From positions 62,001-126,000 of the forward strand of contig CALXUN010000001.1 of assembly GCA_944391705.1 (NCBI GenBank): a stretch of 64,000 nt of DNA, in the 5' to 3' direction. The translations under genes and the position numbers were made by a program. The notes beneath the pieces are model-generated. The model ran no database searches and had not been told where the DNA came from. It saw only the letters and a program-made list of their open reading frames with translations. Positions 7,133 to 15,738 of this stretch are shown here, piece after piece. The stretch is from an uncultured Alphaproteobacteria bacterium. GTDB lineage: Bacteria; Pseudomonadota; Alphaproteobacteria; RF32; CAG-239. Each line of letters starts with the position of its first letter. Within the stretch, counting starts at the first letter, position 1.

Positions 7133-7693
7133 ATGTTTGATACTTTACTTGATTTAGCCATAAATTTTTTCAAAATCGGCACTTTCAGTATTGGCGGCGG
7201 ATATGCCATCATAACTTTAATTGAAGATTTGCTTGTCAACCAGTATCACTGGCTGACGCTTAAAGAATACACCGACATCATCACGATTTCACAACTAACC
7301 CCGGGGCCGTTGGCAATCAATTCCTCAAGCTTTGTCGGTTTAAAAATCGGTGGCTTTATCGGCGCCGTTATTGCCACAATTAGCTGCACCATTTCCGGAT
7401 TCGCCATTTCTTTAAGCTGTTATGTCTTTTTTTGCTGCCACCGCAGCAACCAAATAATAATGTCTGTTTTACAAGGGTTAAAATCCGTAGCTACCGGCCT
7501 TATAGGCTCGGCCGGTGCCGGAATTCTGTTACTGGCTATAACCGGCCACAATGAGCTTTCTACAGATTTATCAAAATTTGATGTCTGGGCATTAATAATT
7601 GCTATCGTATCTCTGTTTTTGCTGCGCAAATATAAAATCAATTCTGTTTACCTTTTAGCCTTAAGCGCCGGAATAGGTATTTTAATTTATTAA
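7133..7693 (+). CDS. chrA: Chromate transporter, second half (short-chain CHR)
   Basis: The partner of the preceding gene: SIGGGYAIITLIEDLLV near residue 21 and SQLTPGPLAINSSSFVG near residue 54 are the CHR signatures. It has 186 residues and about five membrane segments. AAGGA lies inside the end of the first gene. In long-chain ChrA the two halves are fused, and here they form a heterodimer. What follows (7694-7894) is not coding: it is the tRNA-Leu-associated repeat. Confidence 0.88.
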   Translation: MFDTLLDLAINFFKIGTFSIGGGYAIITLIEDLLVNQYHWLTLKEYTDIITISQLTPGPLAINSSSFVGLKIGGFIGAVIATISCTISGFAISLSCYVFFCCHRSNQIIMSVLQGLKSVATGLIGSAGAGILLLAITGHNELSTDLSKFDVWALIIAIVSLFLLRKYKINSVYLLALSAGIGILIY

Positions 7694-7722
7694 AAGCTCC
7701 TCAAAAAAGGATTTTTCTTTAA

Positions 7723-7910
7723 TGGTGCGCTAGGCCGGCTTGGCTCCGCCGATCTCATCATCTCGCTTTTCCAAAGCGACCGGCGTTCTCACGCCCGCCT
7801 GATGATTGCGATTCCAAACCGGCACTCGTGCCGCTTCGATCTGTCTTATATTGCACCAATAAAAAATCCCCCTCTTTCAAGGGAGATTTTTTATTGGTGC
7901 GCTAGGCCGG
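7723..7910 (-). repeat. tRNA-Leu 3'-end duplication with structured core
   Basis: The 16 bases at 7895-7910 (3' end of tRNA-Leu with CCA) recur at 7723-7738, 172 bases downstream of the tRNA. On the minus strand the stretch between holds a terminator, a hairpin made of T-arm-like sequence (CGGCAC-GA-GTGCCG), the core GGCGGGCG-TG-AGAACGCCGGTCG, and a CGCTTT/AAAGCG hairpin. The core matches the one behind tRNA-Ser at all positions but two. The 460-base stretch between genes (7694-8153) thus holds this element and the tRNA, then AT-rich promoter sequence for psd. Confidence 0.75.
7860..7893 (-). terminator. Terminator behind tRNA-Leu
   Basis: The minus strand has AAATCTCCCTT/AGAGGGGGATTTTTT immediately after the tRNA CCA. 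It forms a hairpin with a T run. Confidence 0.7.
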
Positions 7911-7981
7911 AATCGAACCGGCACGGAGTTGCCTCCAACAGATTTTAAGTCTGCAGCGTCTACCTGTTCCGCCACAAGCGC
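7895..7981 (-). tRNA. tRNA-Leu (TAA)
   Basis: A class II tRNA on the minus strand. The anticodon loop CTTAAAA reads UAA, with a long variable arm, T arm CCGG-TTCGATT-CCGG, discriminator A and encoded CCA. The acceptor stem GCGCTTG/CTAGCGC has one T-T mismatch at the sixth pair. Its 3' end is partly duplicated at 7723-7738. Confidence 0.95.
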
Positions 7982-8153
7982 ATAAATTTTATAACGATGT
8001 TTATAACCATATAATTTTATAAATGCAACATAAAACTTGTTTTTTTTATAAAATTATGCTTTTCTGATATCGGAATTTTTCCAAAAAACATATTATATTA
8101 ACAAAATGCGTCAGAAACAGCGTTTCGGCATTTTTATTTGAAAGGTTCATTTT

Positions 8154-8861
8154 ATGCAAAACATTAATCTTTCCATCCAAAAATATATTTTTCCAAACAT
8201 CAATAATGACGGATGGCGTTTCATCAGTATTTTTGCGGCAGCAACAGCGTTGTTGGCAATCATCTGGCTTCCGCTGGGGGTTATCGGACTGATTTTGACT
8301 GTTTGGTGCTATTACTTTTTTCGCGACCCGGATCGTATTACGCCGCAAATCAAAGATGTTGTCGTTTCGCCGGCAGACGGTACGGTTCAAATGATTACCC
8401 GTGTTGCCGGACCGGAAGAGCTTGGCCTGAACAACAAAACGTTTAACCGTATCAGTATTTTTATGAGCGTTTTCAATGTTCATGTCAATCGTGCGCCGGC
8501 TTCCGGAAAAATTATCCGCAAAGCTTACATCAAAGGAAAGTTTTTTAATGCAACGCTTGATAAGGCAAGTAAAGACAATGAACGCCAGATGCTTGCCATG
8601 CGCACAGACTGCGGCAAAGAAATTGCTTTTGTTCAAATTGCCGGCCTGGTTGCCCGCCGTATTATTTGTTATGCCAAAGACGGCCAACAATATCAAGCCG
8701 GCGAAAGATTCGGACATATCCGTTTCGGTTCCCGTTTAGACGTATATTTGCCGACCGATATTGAACCTCAGGTTTGCGTCGGACAGACCATGATTGCCGG
8801 TGAAACCATTCTGGCAAATCTTAAATCTGATGCCCCGCGGGTCGAAGGAGCCGTCAAATGA
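8154..8861 (+). CDS. psd: Phosphatidylserine decarboxylase proenzyme
   Basis: Makes phosphatidylethanolamine from phosphatidylserine at the inner membrane. The protein cleaves itself at a conserved Ser to form the pyruvoyl group: RFGSR near residue 190. Also visible are two N-terminal membrane segments (about 20-55), FFRDPDR, SPADG near residue 72, and FNVHVNR near residue 108. At 235 residues it is the short alphaproteobacterial form. It overlaps pssA by 4 bases (ATGA), so the two-step pathway PssA then Psd is coupled in one operon. Confidence 0.96.
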   Translation: MQNINLSIQKYIFPNINNDGWRFISIFAAATALLAIIWLPLGVIGLILTVWCYYFFRDPDRITPQIKDVVVSPADGTVQMITRVAGPEELGLNNKTFNRISIFMSVFNVHVNRAPASGKIIRKAYIKGKFFNATLDKASKDNERQMLAMRTDCGKEIAFVQIAGLVARRIICYAKDGQQYQAGERFGHIRFGSRLDVYLPTDIEPQVCVGQTMIAGETILANLKSDAPRVEGAVK

Positions 8862-9664
8862 GGAACATTCATAAAATGAAAAACATCAATAACCGGATAC
8901 TTATGTCCAAACAAAAATTCAAAGAAGTTCCTTTCCGTAAATTAGTGCCGAATATGTTAACCATGATGGCTCTTTGCTCCGGCGTCACATCAATTCGTTA
9001 CGCTATATCAGACGACTGGGTTAAAGCCGTTCTGTGTATTTTTCTGGCAGCTCTTTTTGATGGTTTGGACGGACGAGTCGCCCGCTTTTTAAAAGCTTCT
9101 TCCAAATTCGGAGCCGAACTCGATTCTCTTTCGGATTTTGTCAGTTTCGGTGTTGCTCCGGCAATTCTGATATACCAATGGACATTATTTGATTTGCCAA
9201 AGTTCGGTTGGTTTTTCTGTTTGCTTTTTGCCATGGGTATGGCTATGCGCCTGGCTCGTTTTAACACTATGCTGGAAGCCGATGATCAACCGGAATACTG
9301 GTCACATTATTTTGTAGGTGTTCCGGCACCGGCTGCCGCAGCTTTGGCCATAATGCCGATACTTATCTGCTTTCATTTTCCACAAGCTGCAGATGTCCTG
9401 CAATCTAATGCTTTTTGCGGTATCCTGATGTTTATTATTGCTTTTTTAATGGTCAGCCGCATACCGACAATTTCATTAAAAAAGCTTAAAGTACAAACAT
9501 ATATGATGCTGCCCTTAATGCTGTTTGTCGTATTGTTTATTCATTTCATGATAACCCAGCCGTGGCTTACTCTGGGCATTATGACGGGCATTTATGCCTT
9601 ATCCATTCCTTTGGGTGTGATTAAATTTTTATATGACAGGAAAAAAGCCAAACAAGCACGTTAA
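8858..9664 (+). CDS. pssA: CDP-diacylglycerol--serine O-phosphatidyltransferase
   Basis: Makes phosphatidylserine from CDP-diacylglycerol and L-serine, the step before Psd. The CDP-alcohol phosphatidyltransferase motif D-G-x2-A-R-x8-G-x3-D-x3-D is complete (DGLDGRVARF then GAELDSLSD, about residues 68-93). About seven membrane segments follow the family pattern. The start at 8858 overlaps the psd stop; the ATGs at 8876 and 8903 (MSKQKF) are alternatives that give the usual length. A hairpin terminator follows. Confidence 0.95.
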   Translation: MRNIHKMKNINNRILMSKQKFKEVPFRKLVPNMLTMMALCSGVTSIRYAISDDWVKAVLCIFLAALFDGLDGRVARFLKASSKFGAELDSLSDFVSFGVAPAILIYQWTLFDLPKFGWFFCLLFAMGMAMRLARFNTMLEADDQPEYWSHYFVGVPAPAAAALAIMPILICFHFPQAADVLQSNAFCGILMFIIAFLMVSRIPTISLKKLKVQTYMMLPLMLFVVLFIHFMITQPWLTLGIMTGIYALSIPLGVIKFLYDRKKAKQAR

Positions 9665-9679
9665 AATAAACCATTAATA

Positions 9680-9712
9680 CCCCGGTATAAAAAATACCGG
9701 GGTATTTTTATT
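9680..9712 (+). terminator. Terminator of psd-pssA
   Basis: The hairpin TACCCCGGTAT/ATACCGGGGTA is followed by TTTTTA. Confidence 0.85.
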
Positions 9713-9720
9713 AACTTCAA

Positions 9721-9876
9721 TTACCAGGGAACACCCTTAATACAACGATCGGGATTTTTTTCACAATACGCTTCGTCTTTACCAAGATTATGCAACCGGT
9801 TACGGTTTTCGGGAAAATCACCGGCAACAACACAGCCGTTTAAAAACAACAAAAAAAACAATATAAATTTTTTCAT
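9721..9876 (-). CDS. Small lipoprotein, 51 residues
   Basis: A short gene with a clear type II signal peptide: MKK, a Phe/Leu-rich hydrophobic core, then the lipobox LNGC with Cys15 as lipid attachment site. The mature part has two more Cys (YCEKNPDRC) and ends in GVPW, resembling small entericidin-like or conserved gut-proteobacterial lipoproteins only in general form. AAGGT lies 8 bases upstream. It begins 10 bases after the membrane-protein gene at 9887-10255, so it is the last gene of the leftward operon. Function unknown. Confidence 0.7.
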   Translation of the reverse strand: MKKFILFFLLFLNGCVVAGDFPENRNRLHNLGKDEAYCEKNPDRCIKGVPW

Positions 9877-9886
9877 ATTTTTTACC

Positions 9887-10255
9887 TTATAATACAAAAT
9901 TTAAACCGGCATATATAATCACAAGTGTCATAAGTCTGGCAATATGCCGCATCCATATACTTTTATCATATTCAGCCGAACTCCGCCAAATACCGAACAA
10001 CACCATGATGGAATAAAGAATCAAAGCCAGCAGACATACAAAATATCCAATTGTCAAAAATAAAATCATATTATCCATCTTAAGCGGTGAAAAATAGTGT
10101 GTATAGTAATAACTGATTGTAACACCGTTTAATTTTTGCAATAGAAATGATTTAAAAATTTTTGTAATAACAGAGCAGAAAAAAATTCCGATAACACCGA
10201 ATTTCCAAAAAGTTTCTTTTAAAGAAAATTTACCGTAAACCAGATTGCCAAACAT
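9887..10255 (-). CDS. Small membrane protein, unknown
   Basis: Not recognised. The 122 residues have three hydrophobic segments (about 18-35, 62-85, 105-122) and a basic N-terminus. It lies 29 bases behind the M49-like gene and 10 bases before the lipoprotein gene, in the same direction. The ribosome binding site is AAGGGGAAAAGAA. Membership in this operon is the only functional hint. Confidence 0.7.
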   Translation of the reverse strand: MFGNLVYGKFSLKETFWKFGVIGIFFCSVITKIFKSFLLQKLNGVTISYYYTHYFSPLKMDNMILFLTIGYFVCLLALILYSIMVLFGIWRSSAEYDKSIWMRHIARLMTLVIIYAGLNFVL

Positions 10256-10284
10256 TTCTTTTCCCCTTTACAAATTTAACTGAT

Positions 10285-12003
10285 TTAAAATTCAGTTATT
10301 ATTTTTATATAAGGCTTAACGCCTAGTTCCTGTTGCACTTCGGCAATATAGCGCGACCATTCGCCCCATGTCGCCCAGCGGTTAATAAATTCACTGGCAA
10401 CTTCTACAGACTTTGAAAGTTGTACCCGGATAGTCTCTTCCAGCAGTTTATACATTGTCATACTGATAATGTCAAAATCAATATGAAGTTTTTTCCGGTC
10501 ATCAAACCAAATAGCCTTGCTTTCCAACAAATAATTAAATTCCATCAAATCTGCAACCCGGTGGGGCTGAGATAAAATAGGTTTAGCTCTCAAAAATAAA
10601 TTTCCGACAATCCATGAGGCATAAATTTTCCGAAGTGTTTCCTTATCAAAATCAGCACCTTTCTTGGCAACTTCCGCAACAGAAGCTATTGAAACAACGT
10701 TGGCTTTATGTTCCTCTATAATATGCTTATACATACCGAGTGAATTTTGATAAACACTTCCCGGACCAAGAGAGTGGCCATTTTCATGACCGATAACAAA
10801 AACAATGACTTTTGATTTATCGATATATGAATGTAAAGCAGGATCAACCAGTTTATCTAAAAGCTTTTTATCCCGTTCTTCATCCCGGCTGAAACGAACC
10901 TGACGGTGATAAACATTTCGACGCCCCCCGCCTGTTTGTACGGCTGTTTTGTCATTGTTCGGCAAATTTTGTGCTGCCGTAATTCCACCGCGGCACATGG
11001 CATAATCGCCTGTTAAAGCAATTAAATCAACATCTACCATGCTTTGACGCAGATTCTCTTCATCAACATTATCCTGTGTATATTGCTCGCTGTAAGGCAT
11101 CCACTTGGCAAAATATGGAAGCATTTTTTTCGACATTAAAATTTTTTCCGTTTCTGCCCGGTTAACAATTCCAACCCGGCATCCCAAAGTATCTTTGGCC
11201 ACAACATGAATATTATGTTTTCCGAGCATTTTTATGATTTCAGGATTATCAAAAACCGTCCCAGTTATTTCATCTTCGTAATTTTCCCGTGAAATCGTAA
11301 ATTCCAGATTAGTATTTTGCAACTTTGCCCAATGCTTGTCTGCCAGCATATCCATATCCGGATTATTCTGCAACAACGCCTGAACCTGCCAGCCGAGATA
11401 ATCTTTAAATTCCGGTTCTGTGCAATAATAGGCTGCCGCCTCCAGTTCATTGGCAATATCAGAAAATTGTTTGGAAAAATATTCTGTATAGTCTATGGCT
11501 TTTAACACATCGCCATTGCGGCGCACCATCGTTCTGGCTGATAAAATCTTCCGTATTTCGTCAATTTCTCCTCGCTGCCCCATCAAAATAAGAATACGGT
11601 GAAATTCTTCTACAGACAAATCATCCGGGTAAAAGTTCTTTCCGGGCAGCAAGCGTGCTTCTTTGAAAATCCTCACCGGTTCTTTATCTATTCCGTTAAA
11701 ACCGATAACACCATTTAAACTGTTAAAAAGCTCCAAAGCTTTTTCTGCATGGGAACTTCTTAAAGAAGCTCTTTCCAATCCTTCTTTTAAGCGCAAATTT
11801 AAAGGATGATCTTGTTCTAATGCCACATCATTAATCATATTGGCAGCATTAACCAGATGCTCAATAGCCTTTTTATCGCCGTCCGGTAGATTTTGATAAC
11901 CTTCAAAATCTTTGGAAATCAGCTCAACTGTACGCATCTTTTCTTTTAAAATAAAATCAAGCTGTTCTTCACTGAAACTTAATTCATATCCGTCAATCTT
12001 CAT
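10285..12003 (-). CDS. Dipeptidyl-peptidase III (M49)-like zinc peptidase
   Basis: A large cytosolic-type protein without signal peptide. The zinc motif reads HENGHSLGP near residue 406, with the third ligand in EEHKANVVS near residue 430, matching the H-E-x(2,3)-G-H ... E-E-x-[KR]-A plan of M49 and related enzymes. In classical DPP III the first motif is HELLGH; here it is one residue shorter (HENGH). The GIDKEPVRIFKEARLLPGKNFYPDDLS-type region around residue 104 is typical of bacterial relatives (positions 104-131; key residues LLPG, FYP). The 572 residues overlap the upstream AMMECR1-like gene by 11 bases, showing translational coupling. Substrate unknown. Confidence 0.8.
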   Translation of the reverse strand: MKIDGYELSFSEEQLDFILKEKMRTVELISKDFEGYQNLPDGDKKAIEHLVNAANMINDVALEQDHPLNLRLKEGLERASLRSSHAEKALELFNSLNGVIGFNGIDKEPVRIFKEARLLPGKNFYPDDLSVEEFHRILILMGQRGEIDEIRKILSARTMVRRNGDVLKAIDYTEYFSKQFSDIANELEAAAYYCTEPEFKDYLGWQVQALLQNNPDMDMLADKHWAKLQNTNLEFTISRENYEDEITGTVFDNPEIIKMLGKHNIHVVAKDTLGCRVGIVNRAETEKILMSKKMLPYFAKWMPYSEQYTQDNVDEENLRQSMVDVDLIALTGDYAMCRGGITAAQNLPNNDKTAVQTGGGRRNVYHRQVRFSRDEERDKKLLDKLVDPALHSYIDKSKVIVFVIGHENGHSLGPGSVYQNSLGMYKHIIEEHKANVVSIASVAEVAKKGADFDKETLRKIYASWIVGNLFLRAKPILSQPHRVADLMEFNYLLESKAIWFDDRKKLHIDFDIISMTMYKLLEETIRVQLSKSVEVASEFINRWATWGEWSRYIAEVQQELGVKPYIKIITEF

Positions 12004-13174
12004 GATAAGGTATCTCCACGGCTTTAAAATAATAAATATCTGTTTTTTCTGACCAATAATCCGGACTTATACCAGATTTTAATTTTAATTGATTAATAAA
12101 TTCTTTCTTATCCGGATATTGACCCCAAAAATAAGGAAGCATCAGGCCTTTTCTTTTTCCGTCAATCAAAAGCACGCCGTCGCCTTCTTGCAAATCTTTT
12201 TCAAAATCCTTTTCGTCTGCATAATTCTTTAAAATCTTCCCGGTCAAAAGAAAAACTCTTATTTCAGCCCGCGGCATTTCTTTTCTTGCTTGCAAAATAC
12301 CGGAAGATATTCCTTGCATGACAGAATTTTCAAATAATGTCGAACCATATTCCTGAAACTGATTTTCTTTTTTCTGAAATGCCAGAACATAAACAGCGGC
12401 TTTATCCCAAAAATGTTTTGTCTTTTCTGAAAAAATTATTTTATTTGGCTGATTGTTCAATATTGTCTTAATAAAATTTTGTAATAAATCCTGATAATCT
12501 TTTACGAAAGTTTTTAAATTCAAATACTGCTGTTCTATCGTTAAGGGCTTTGAAAAATCTTTTTTTTCTTCTGGTAAAACAGTCTTTTTTCTTAATAAAT
12601 TTCTGGTCATCGGCCGTAAATTCAAATTAAGAGCTGCTTTTTGCGCCATATTTAAAGCACCGGACAAATCGCTATCATCAAAATCCTCCGCCAAAATCAG
12701 AAAACTTCCGTCTGTTTTAAGGTAAGAAATCAATTCATTTACTTTTGATTCTTGTATTTCCTGATAGGAAAAAACATTCAGTGGTATATTTTCAAATAAA
12801 TTTTTATCTAAATCTGCCTTTGCCACATTTTGATTTGTCTGAATTCCGACAACAATATTTTGAATTTGTTTTTCTCTAAAAACTTTTTTTAAATTCTGCA
12901 AAAATCCATTTAAATATCTATAAGGCAAAACGACAATTTTTGGCAGTCCTTCCGGAACCGTATAATACGTAACCGATAATACCGGATTTCTCAATTCGGC
13001 ATAAATATCTTCCGGCAAACGATATTCCGTTATTTTTTGCGGATTAGAAGAAATCAGCCGTTTAAATTCAGTAATATTAACCATAACAACAATTAAAAGA
13101 AAAACGGCAACCACCGCTCTTCTAAAAATTTTCCAATATTGTTCCCGGTTATTATTTAAAGCCATATCTGTCAC
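11993..13174 (-). CDS. Membrane-anchored protein with C-terminal AMMECR1-like domain
   Basis: The N-terminus has one membrane segment (about residues 20-36) and the rest should lie outside the cytoplasm. The last 100 residues follow the AMMECR1 fold: EIRVFLLTG, EGDGVLLIDGKRKG, LMLPYFWGQYPDKKEF and GISPDYW. The middle part (about 45-180) is reminiscent of a degenerate MEMO-type domain, which would fit the Amme-Memo pairing known in bacteria, but I cannot show that. The radical SAM partner of that system is not in the window. It overlaps the M49-like gene by 11 bases. Function unknown. Confidence 0.65.
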   Translation of the reverse strand: MTDMALNNNREQYWKIFRRAVVAVFLLIVVMVNITEFKRLISSNPQKITEYRLPEDIYAELRNPVLSVTYYTVPEGLPKIVVLPYRYLNGFLQNLKKVFREKQIQNIVVGIQTNQNVAKADLDKNLFENIPLNVFSYQEIQESKVNELISYLKTDGSFLILAEDFDDSDLSGALNMAQKAALNLNLRPMTRNLLRKKTVLPEEKKDFSKPLTIEQQYLNLKTFVKDYQDLLQNFIKTILNNQPNKIIFSEKTKHFWDKAAVYVLAFQKKENQFQEYGSTLFENSVMQGISSGILQARKEMPRAEIRVFLLTGKILKNYADEKDFEKDLQEGDGVLLIDGKRKGLMLPYFWGQYPDKKEFINQLKLKSGISPDYWSEKTDIYYFKAVEIPYHED

Positions 13175-13206
13175 ACCTCAAACAAGCAATGTTGTTTTAG
13201 TGTAAC

Positions 13207-13890
13207 CTATTTTGGATTTGATAAAAGCAGACTCTGATAAAAATCCACAAAGGAGTCAAAAAAACAGATATCGGCCGATTGTTGTTCCTCATCACCCCAA
13301 ATAGATTTGCCGATACGAATAGGACGGGCTCCGGCATTCAAAGCGCAGGCGCTGTCCTGCGGGCTGTCACCGATAACCCATACCGTTGCCGGCGTTATTT
13401 CATCAGCTCTTAAGATATCTTTTACCGTCCATGTCAAATGACCGCCGAAAGGCTTGTCTTCTTTTGCCTCATGCCCACAGACCACATTATCAAATATTTC
13501 AGGCTTAAACAACAAAGGAAGCTCATAATTCAGCAACACTCTGTCTTTGTTGCTCATAACCATAACGGCAATTTGTCTTTGTTTAAAAAACGACAACACT
13601 TCATGCGTTTTGGGAAAAGCCGTAATCATCCGACCGACATTTTGCAAATAAATTTTTTTATACTTTTCATAAGCCTCTTCGGCTTTATCTCCGAAAATAC
13701 GGGGAAAATTATCTTTAAAAGACAGATTATTGTCTCTTTTAGATTTAACGGTTTCCCAATCTTCCAATCCATATTGCGGTAAAATTTGATTAATGGCATA
13801 AACCAAAGTACTCCGGCTTTCCGCTAAAGTATTATCCCAGTCAAAAACGGCAGCTTTCAGACCATTGATGCTTAAATTTTTATCCGGCAT
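13207..13890 (-). CDS. HAD-superfamily hydrolase (phosphoglycolate-phosphatase-like)
   Basis: HAD phosphatase of the IA type. Motif I is DWDNTL near residue 18 of the chosen start, motif II VMSNKD, motif III Lys in EDKPFGG, and motif IV IGDSPQD. The frame opens at 13944, but AAAGGGG just before the ATG at 13890 and the absence of homology-like sequence upstream favour a 227-residue protein. It sits 32 bases before the AMMECR1-like gene and about 90 bases after serS in the same direction. The substrate is a small phosphorylated metabolite that cannot be specified. Confidence 0.85.
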   Translation of the reverse strand: MPDKNLSINGLKAAVFDWDNTLAESRSTLVYAINQILPQYGLEDWETVKSKRDNNLSFKDNFPRIFGDKAEEAYEKYKKIYLQNVGRMITAFPKTHEVLSFFKQRQIAVMVMSNKDRVLLNYELPLLFKPEIFDNVVCGHEAKEDKPFGGHLTWTVKDILRADEITPATVWVIGDSPQDSACALNAGARPIRIGKSIWGDEEQQSADICFFDSFVDFYQSLLLSNPK

Positions 13891-13980
13891 ATTCCCCTTT
13901 CCTTTACAAACATCATCAACAATCCATAAATAATCTTTCAGCACTCTAATTCAAGAATACCTAAAAGAGCGGTTTGGAAA

Positions 13981-15267
13981 CTAAAAGTTCTTGCCGATAA
14001 TTTTTTTGCCGCCCATATAAGGCTGTAATTTAACCGGAATATTAACCGAACCGTCAGCATTTTGATGATTTTCAATAAACGGTACCAAAGCACGCGGCGT
14101 GGCAATACCGGTATTATTTAGAGTATGAACAAATTTAACTTTGCCGTCGGCATTATCCCGATAACGCAGATTTGTTCTCCTTGCCTGCCAATCCGTAATA
14201 TTAGAACAGGAGTGTGTTTCCCGGTAGCAGTTTTGACTTGGAACCCATGCTTCCAAATCATACTGACGATATTTCGGCGCGCCCATATCACCGGTGCATA
14301 CTTCCAAAACCTGGTAAGGAAGTTCCAAATCCTGCAGCACCTCTTCTGAAATTGCCAAAAGCTTCTGATGCCACTTTTCACTTTCAGCAATATCATTTTT
14401 GCAAATAACAAACTGTTCGGTCTTCATAAATTGGTGGACCCGCACCAATCCGCGCGTGTCTTTTCCGGCAGCCCCGGCTTCCCGGCGAAAACACGGTGAA
14501 AAACCGGCATATAAAATAGGCAGCTCGTTTTCCTGCAGAATTTCATCGGCCTTAAGTGAGTTTAAAATCAGTTCTGCCGTCCCCGATAAATAAATATCAT
14601 CTTCCGGCATATAATAAATTTCATCCCGGGAAAATGGCAAATATCCCTGACCGTATAATGGTTTTTCTTTAGAAATGGACGGAACGGTAATTACCGTAAA
14701 CCCATGCGCACGCAGTTTATCCAACACCATCATATGCATAGCCAGTTCCAATTTGGCCAAATCATTTTTAATGGCATACGTTCTTGAGCCTGAAACCTTG
14801 GCAATCCGCTCCATTTCCGACCAGTCATTTAATTCCATCAATTCAACATGATCACGTGGTTTAAAATCAAAATGCGGAATTTCACCGACTTGACGACGGA
14901 CAACATTGCCACTGTCATCTGGTCCGACCGGACTTTCCGGTGACGGCATGTTGGGCATTTTAAATTCTAAAAGGCTAAACTTTTCCTGTTCGGCATTAAG
15001 TTTATCCAGCTCTGCTTTGAGTTCTTCGCCAAGGGCTTTACTTTTGGCAATAATAGCCGGCCGTTCATCTGCGCTTGCCGATTTTATGGAATTGCTTAAC
15101 TTATTTTTTTCTTCCGCTAACGCCTGTGACGATGTTTTTAATTTGGTAATATCTTTATACAGAGCAATTAAAGCATCTATATCCAAATCTTCTTTTGAAT
15201 AGCCTTTTTTTTGTAATCCTTCTTTGATTTCATCAACATGTTCAATAATAAATTTAATATCCAACAT
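13981..15267 (-). CDS. serS: Seryl-tRNA synthetase
   Basis: Charges tRNA-Ser with serine. The 428 residues have the N-terminal coiled-coil arm that holds the tRNA long variable arm (about 30-110), class II motif 2 FRREAGAAGKDTRGLVRVHQF (positions about 270-290; key FRREAG and HQF), GTAELILNS before it, and motif 3 near the end (GIATPRALVPFIE). The length is standard. It may head the long leftward operon that runs to 9721. Its cognate tRNA-Ser(GGA) is at 2871-2961. Confidence 0.97.
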   Translation of the reverse strand: MLDIKFIIEHVDEIKEGLQKKGYSKEDLDIDALIALYKDITKLKTSSQALAEEKNKLSNSIKSASADERPAIIAKSKALGEELKAELDKLNAEQEKFSLLEFKMPNMPSPESPVGPDDSGNVVRRQVGEIPHFDFKPRDHVELMELNDWSEMERIAKVSGSRTYAIKNDLAKLELAMHMMVLDKLRAHGFTVITVPSISKEKPLYGQGYLPFSRDEIYYMPEDDIYLSGTAELILNSLKADEILQENELPILYAGFSPCFRREAGAAGKDTRGLVRVHQFMKTEQFVICKNDIAESEKWHQKLLAISEEVLQDLELPYQVLEVCTGDMGAPKYRQYDLEAWVPSQNCYRETHSCSNITDWQARRTNLRYRDNADGKVKFVHTLNNTGIATPRALVPFIENHQNADGSVNIPVKLQPYMGGKKIIGKNF

Positions 15268-15456
15268 CTTTGGCGTCCTGTAAAAAATTTAATTCAAACC
15301 GCACACAGATTACCAATTTTTCAAAGAAATACAATACCAAAATTCATTTTTTATAAAAATCTGTGTTTTATACCATATAAATCTTTACTTGTTTTTCAAA
15401 AGCTTTACAATGCATTTTGTAAATTTTATTATAAAAACATTATTAATTTTTTATAT

Positions 15457-15687
15457 ATGTACATAGATATATCTAAAATACCGAGAAGTCTCAAAGAGAT
15501 TAAGGTATTAGACGGACGGCCGGCTTATATTTTTATTCCTTATGAAGGAAAATTCCCGACCAGGCAAAACATTAAGGGCAAAGAATGCTGCCCTTATTGC
15601 GGAAGAGAACTGGAAAACGAAAAGTGCTCTTGCTATTCTTACAAAAGGATAGAAAAATTTAACAGCACTCTCAAACCTGACGGTTAA
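15457..15687 (+). CDS. Small zinc-ribbon protein, unknown
   Basis: The 76 residues contain CCPYCGRELENEKCSC (about residues 45-60), a zinc-ribbon-like arrangement of C-x2-C and C-x-C. The rest is a short beta-rich N-terminal part (KVLDGRPAYIFIPYEG). The frame is open from 15238, but that part crosses the serS promoter region; the ATG at 15457 begins the protein-like sequence. There is no strong ribosome binding site. A good terminator follows, which supports a real transcript. Function unknown. Confidence 0.55.
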   Translation: MYIDISKIPRSLKEIKVLDGRPAYIFIPYEGKFPTRQNIKGKECCPYCGRELENEKCSCYSYKRIEKFNSTLKPDG

Positions 15688-15693
15688 CCCTTG

Positions 15694-15727
15694 AAAAAAA
15701 TCCCGGCAAAATCCCGGGATTTTTTTA
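15694..15727. terminator. Bidirectional terminator
   Basis: The hairpin AATCCCGG/CCGGGATT has A and T runs on both sides, between the zinc-ribbon gene and the convergent membrane-protein gene. Confidence 0.8.
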
Positions 15728-15738
15728 ACATTCAAACT

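Noticed and set aside
8046..8717. Long open frame opposite psd
   Set aside because: It is antisense to a certain gene with clear motifs and has no ribosome binding site or family look.
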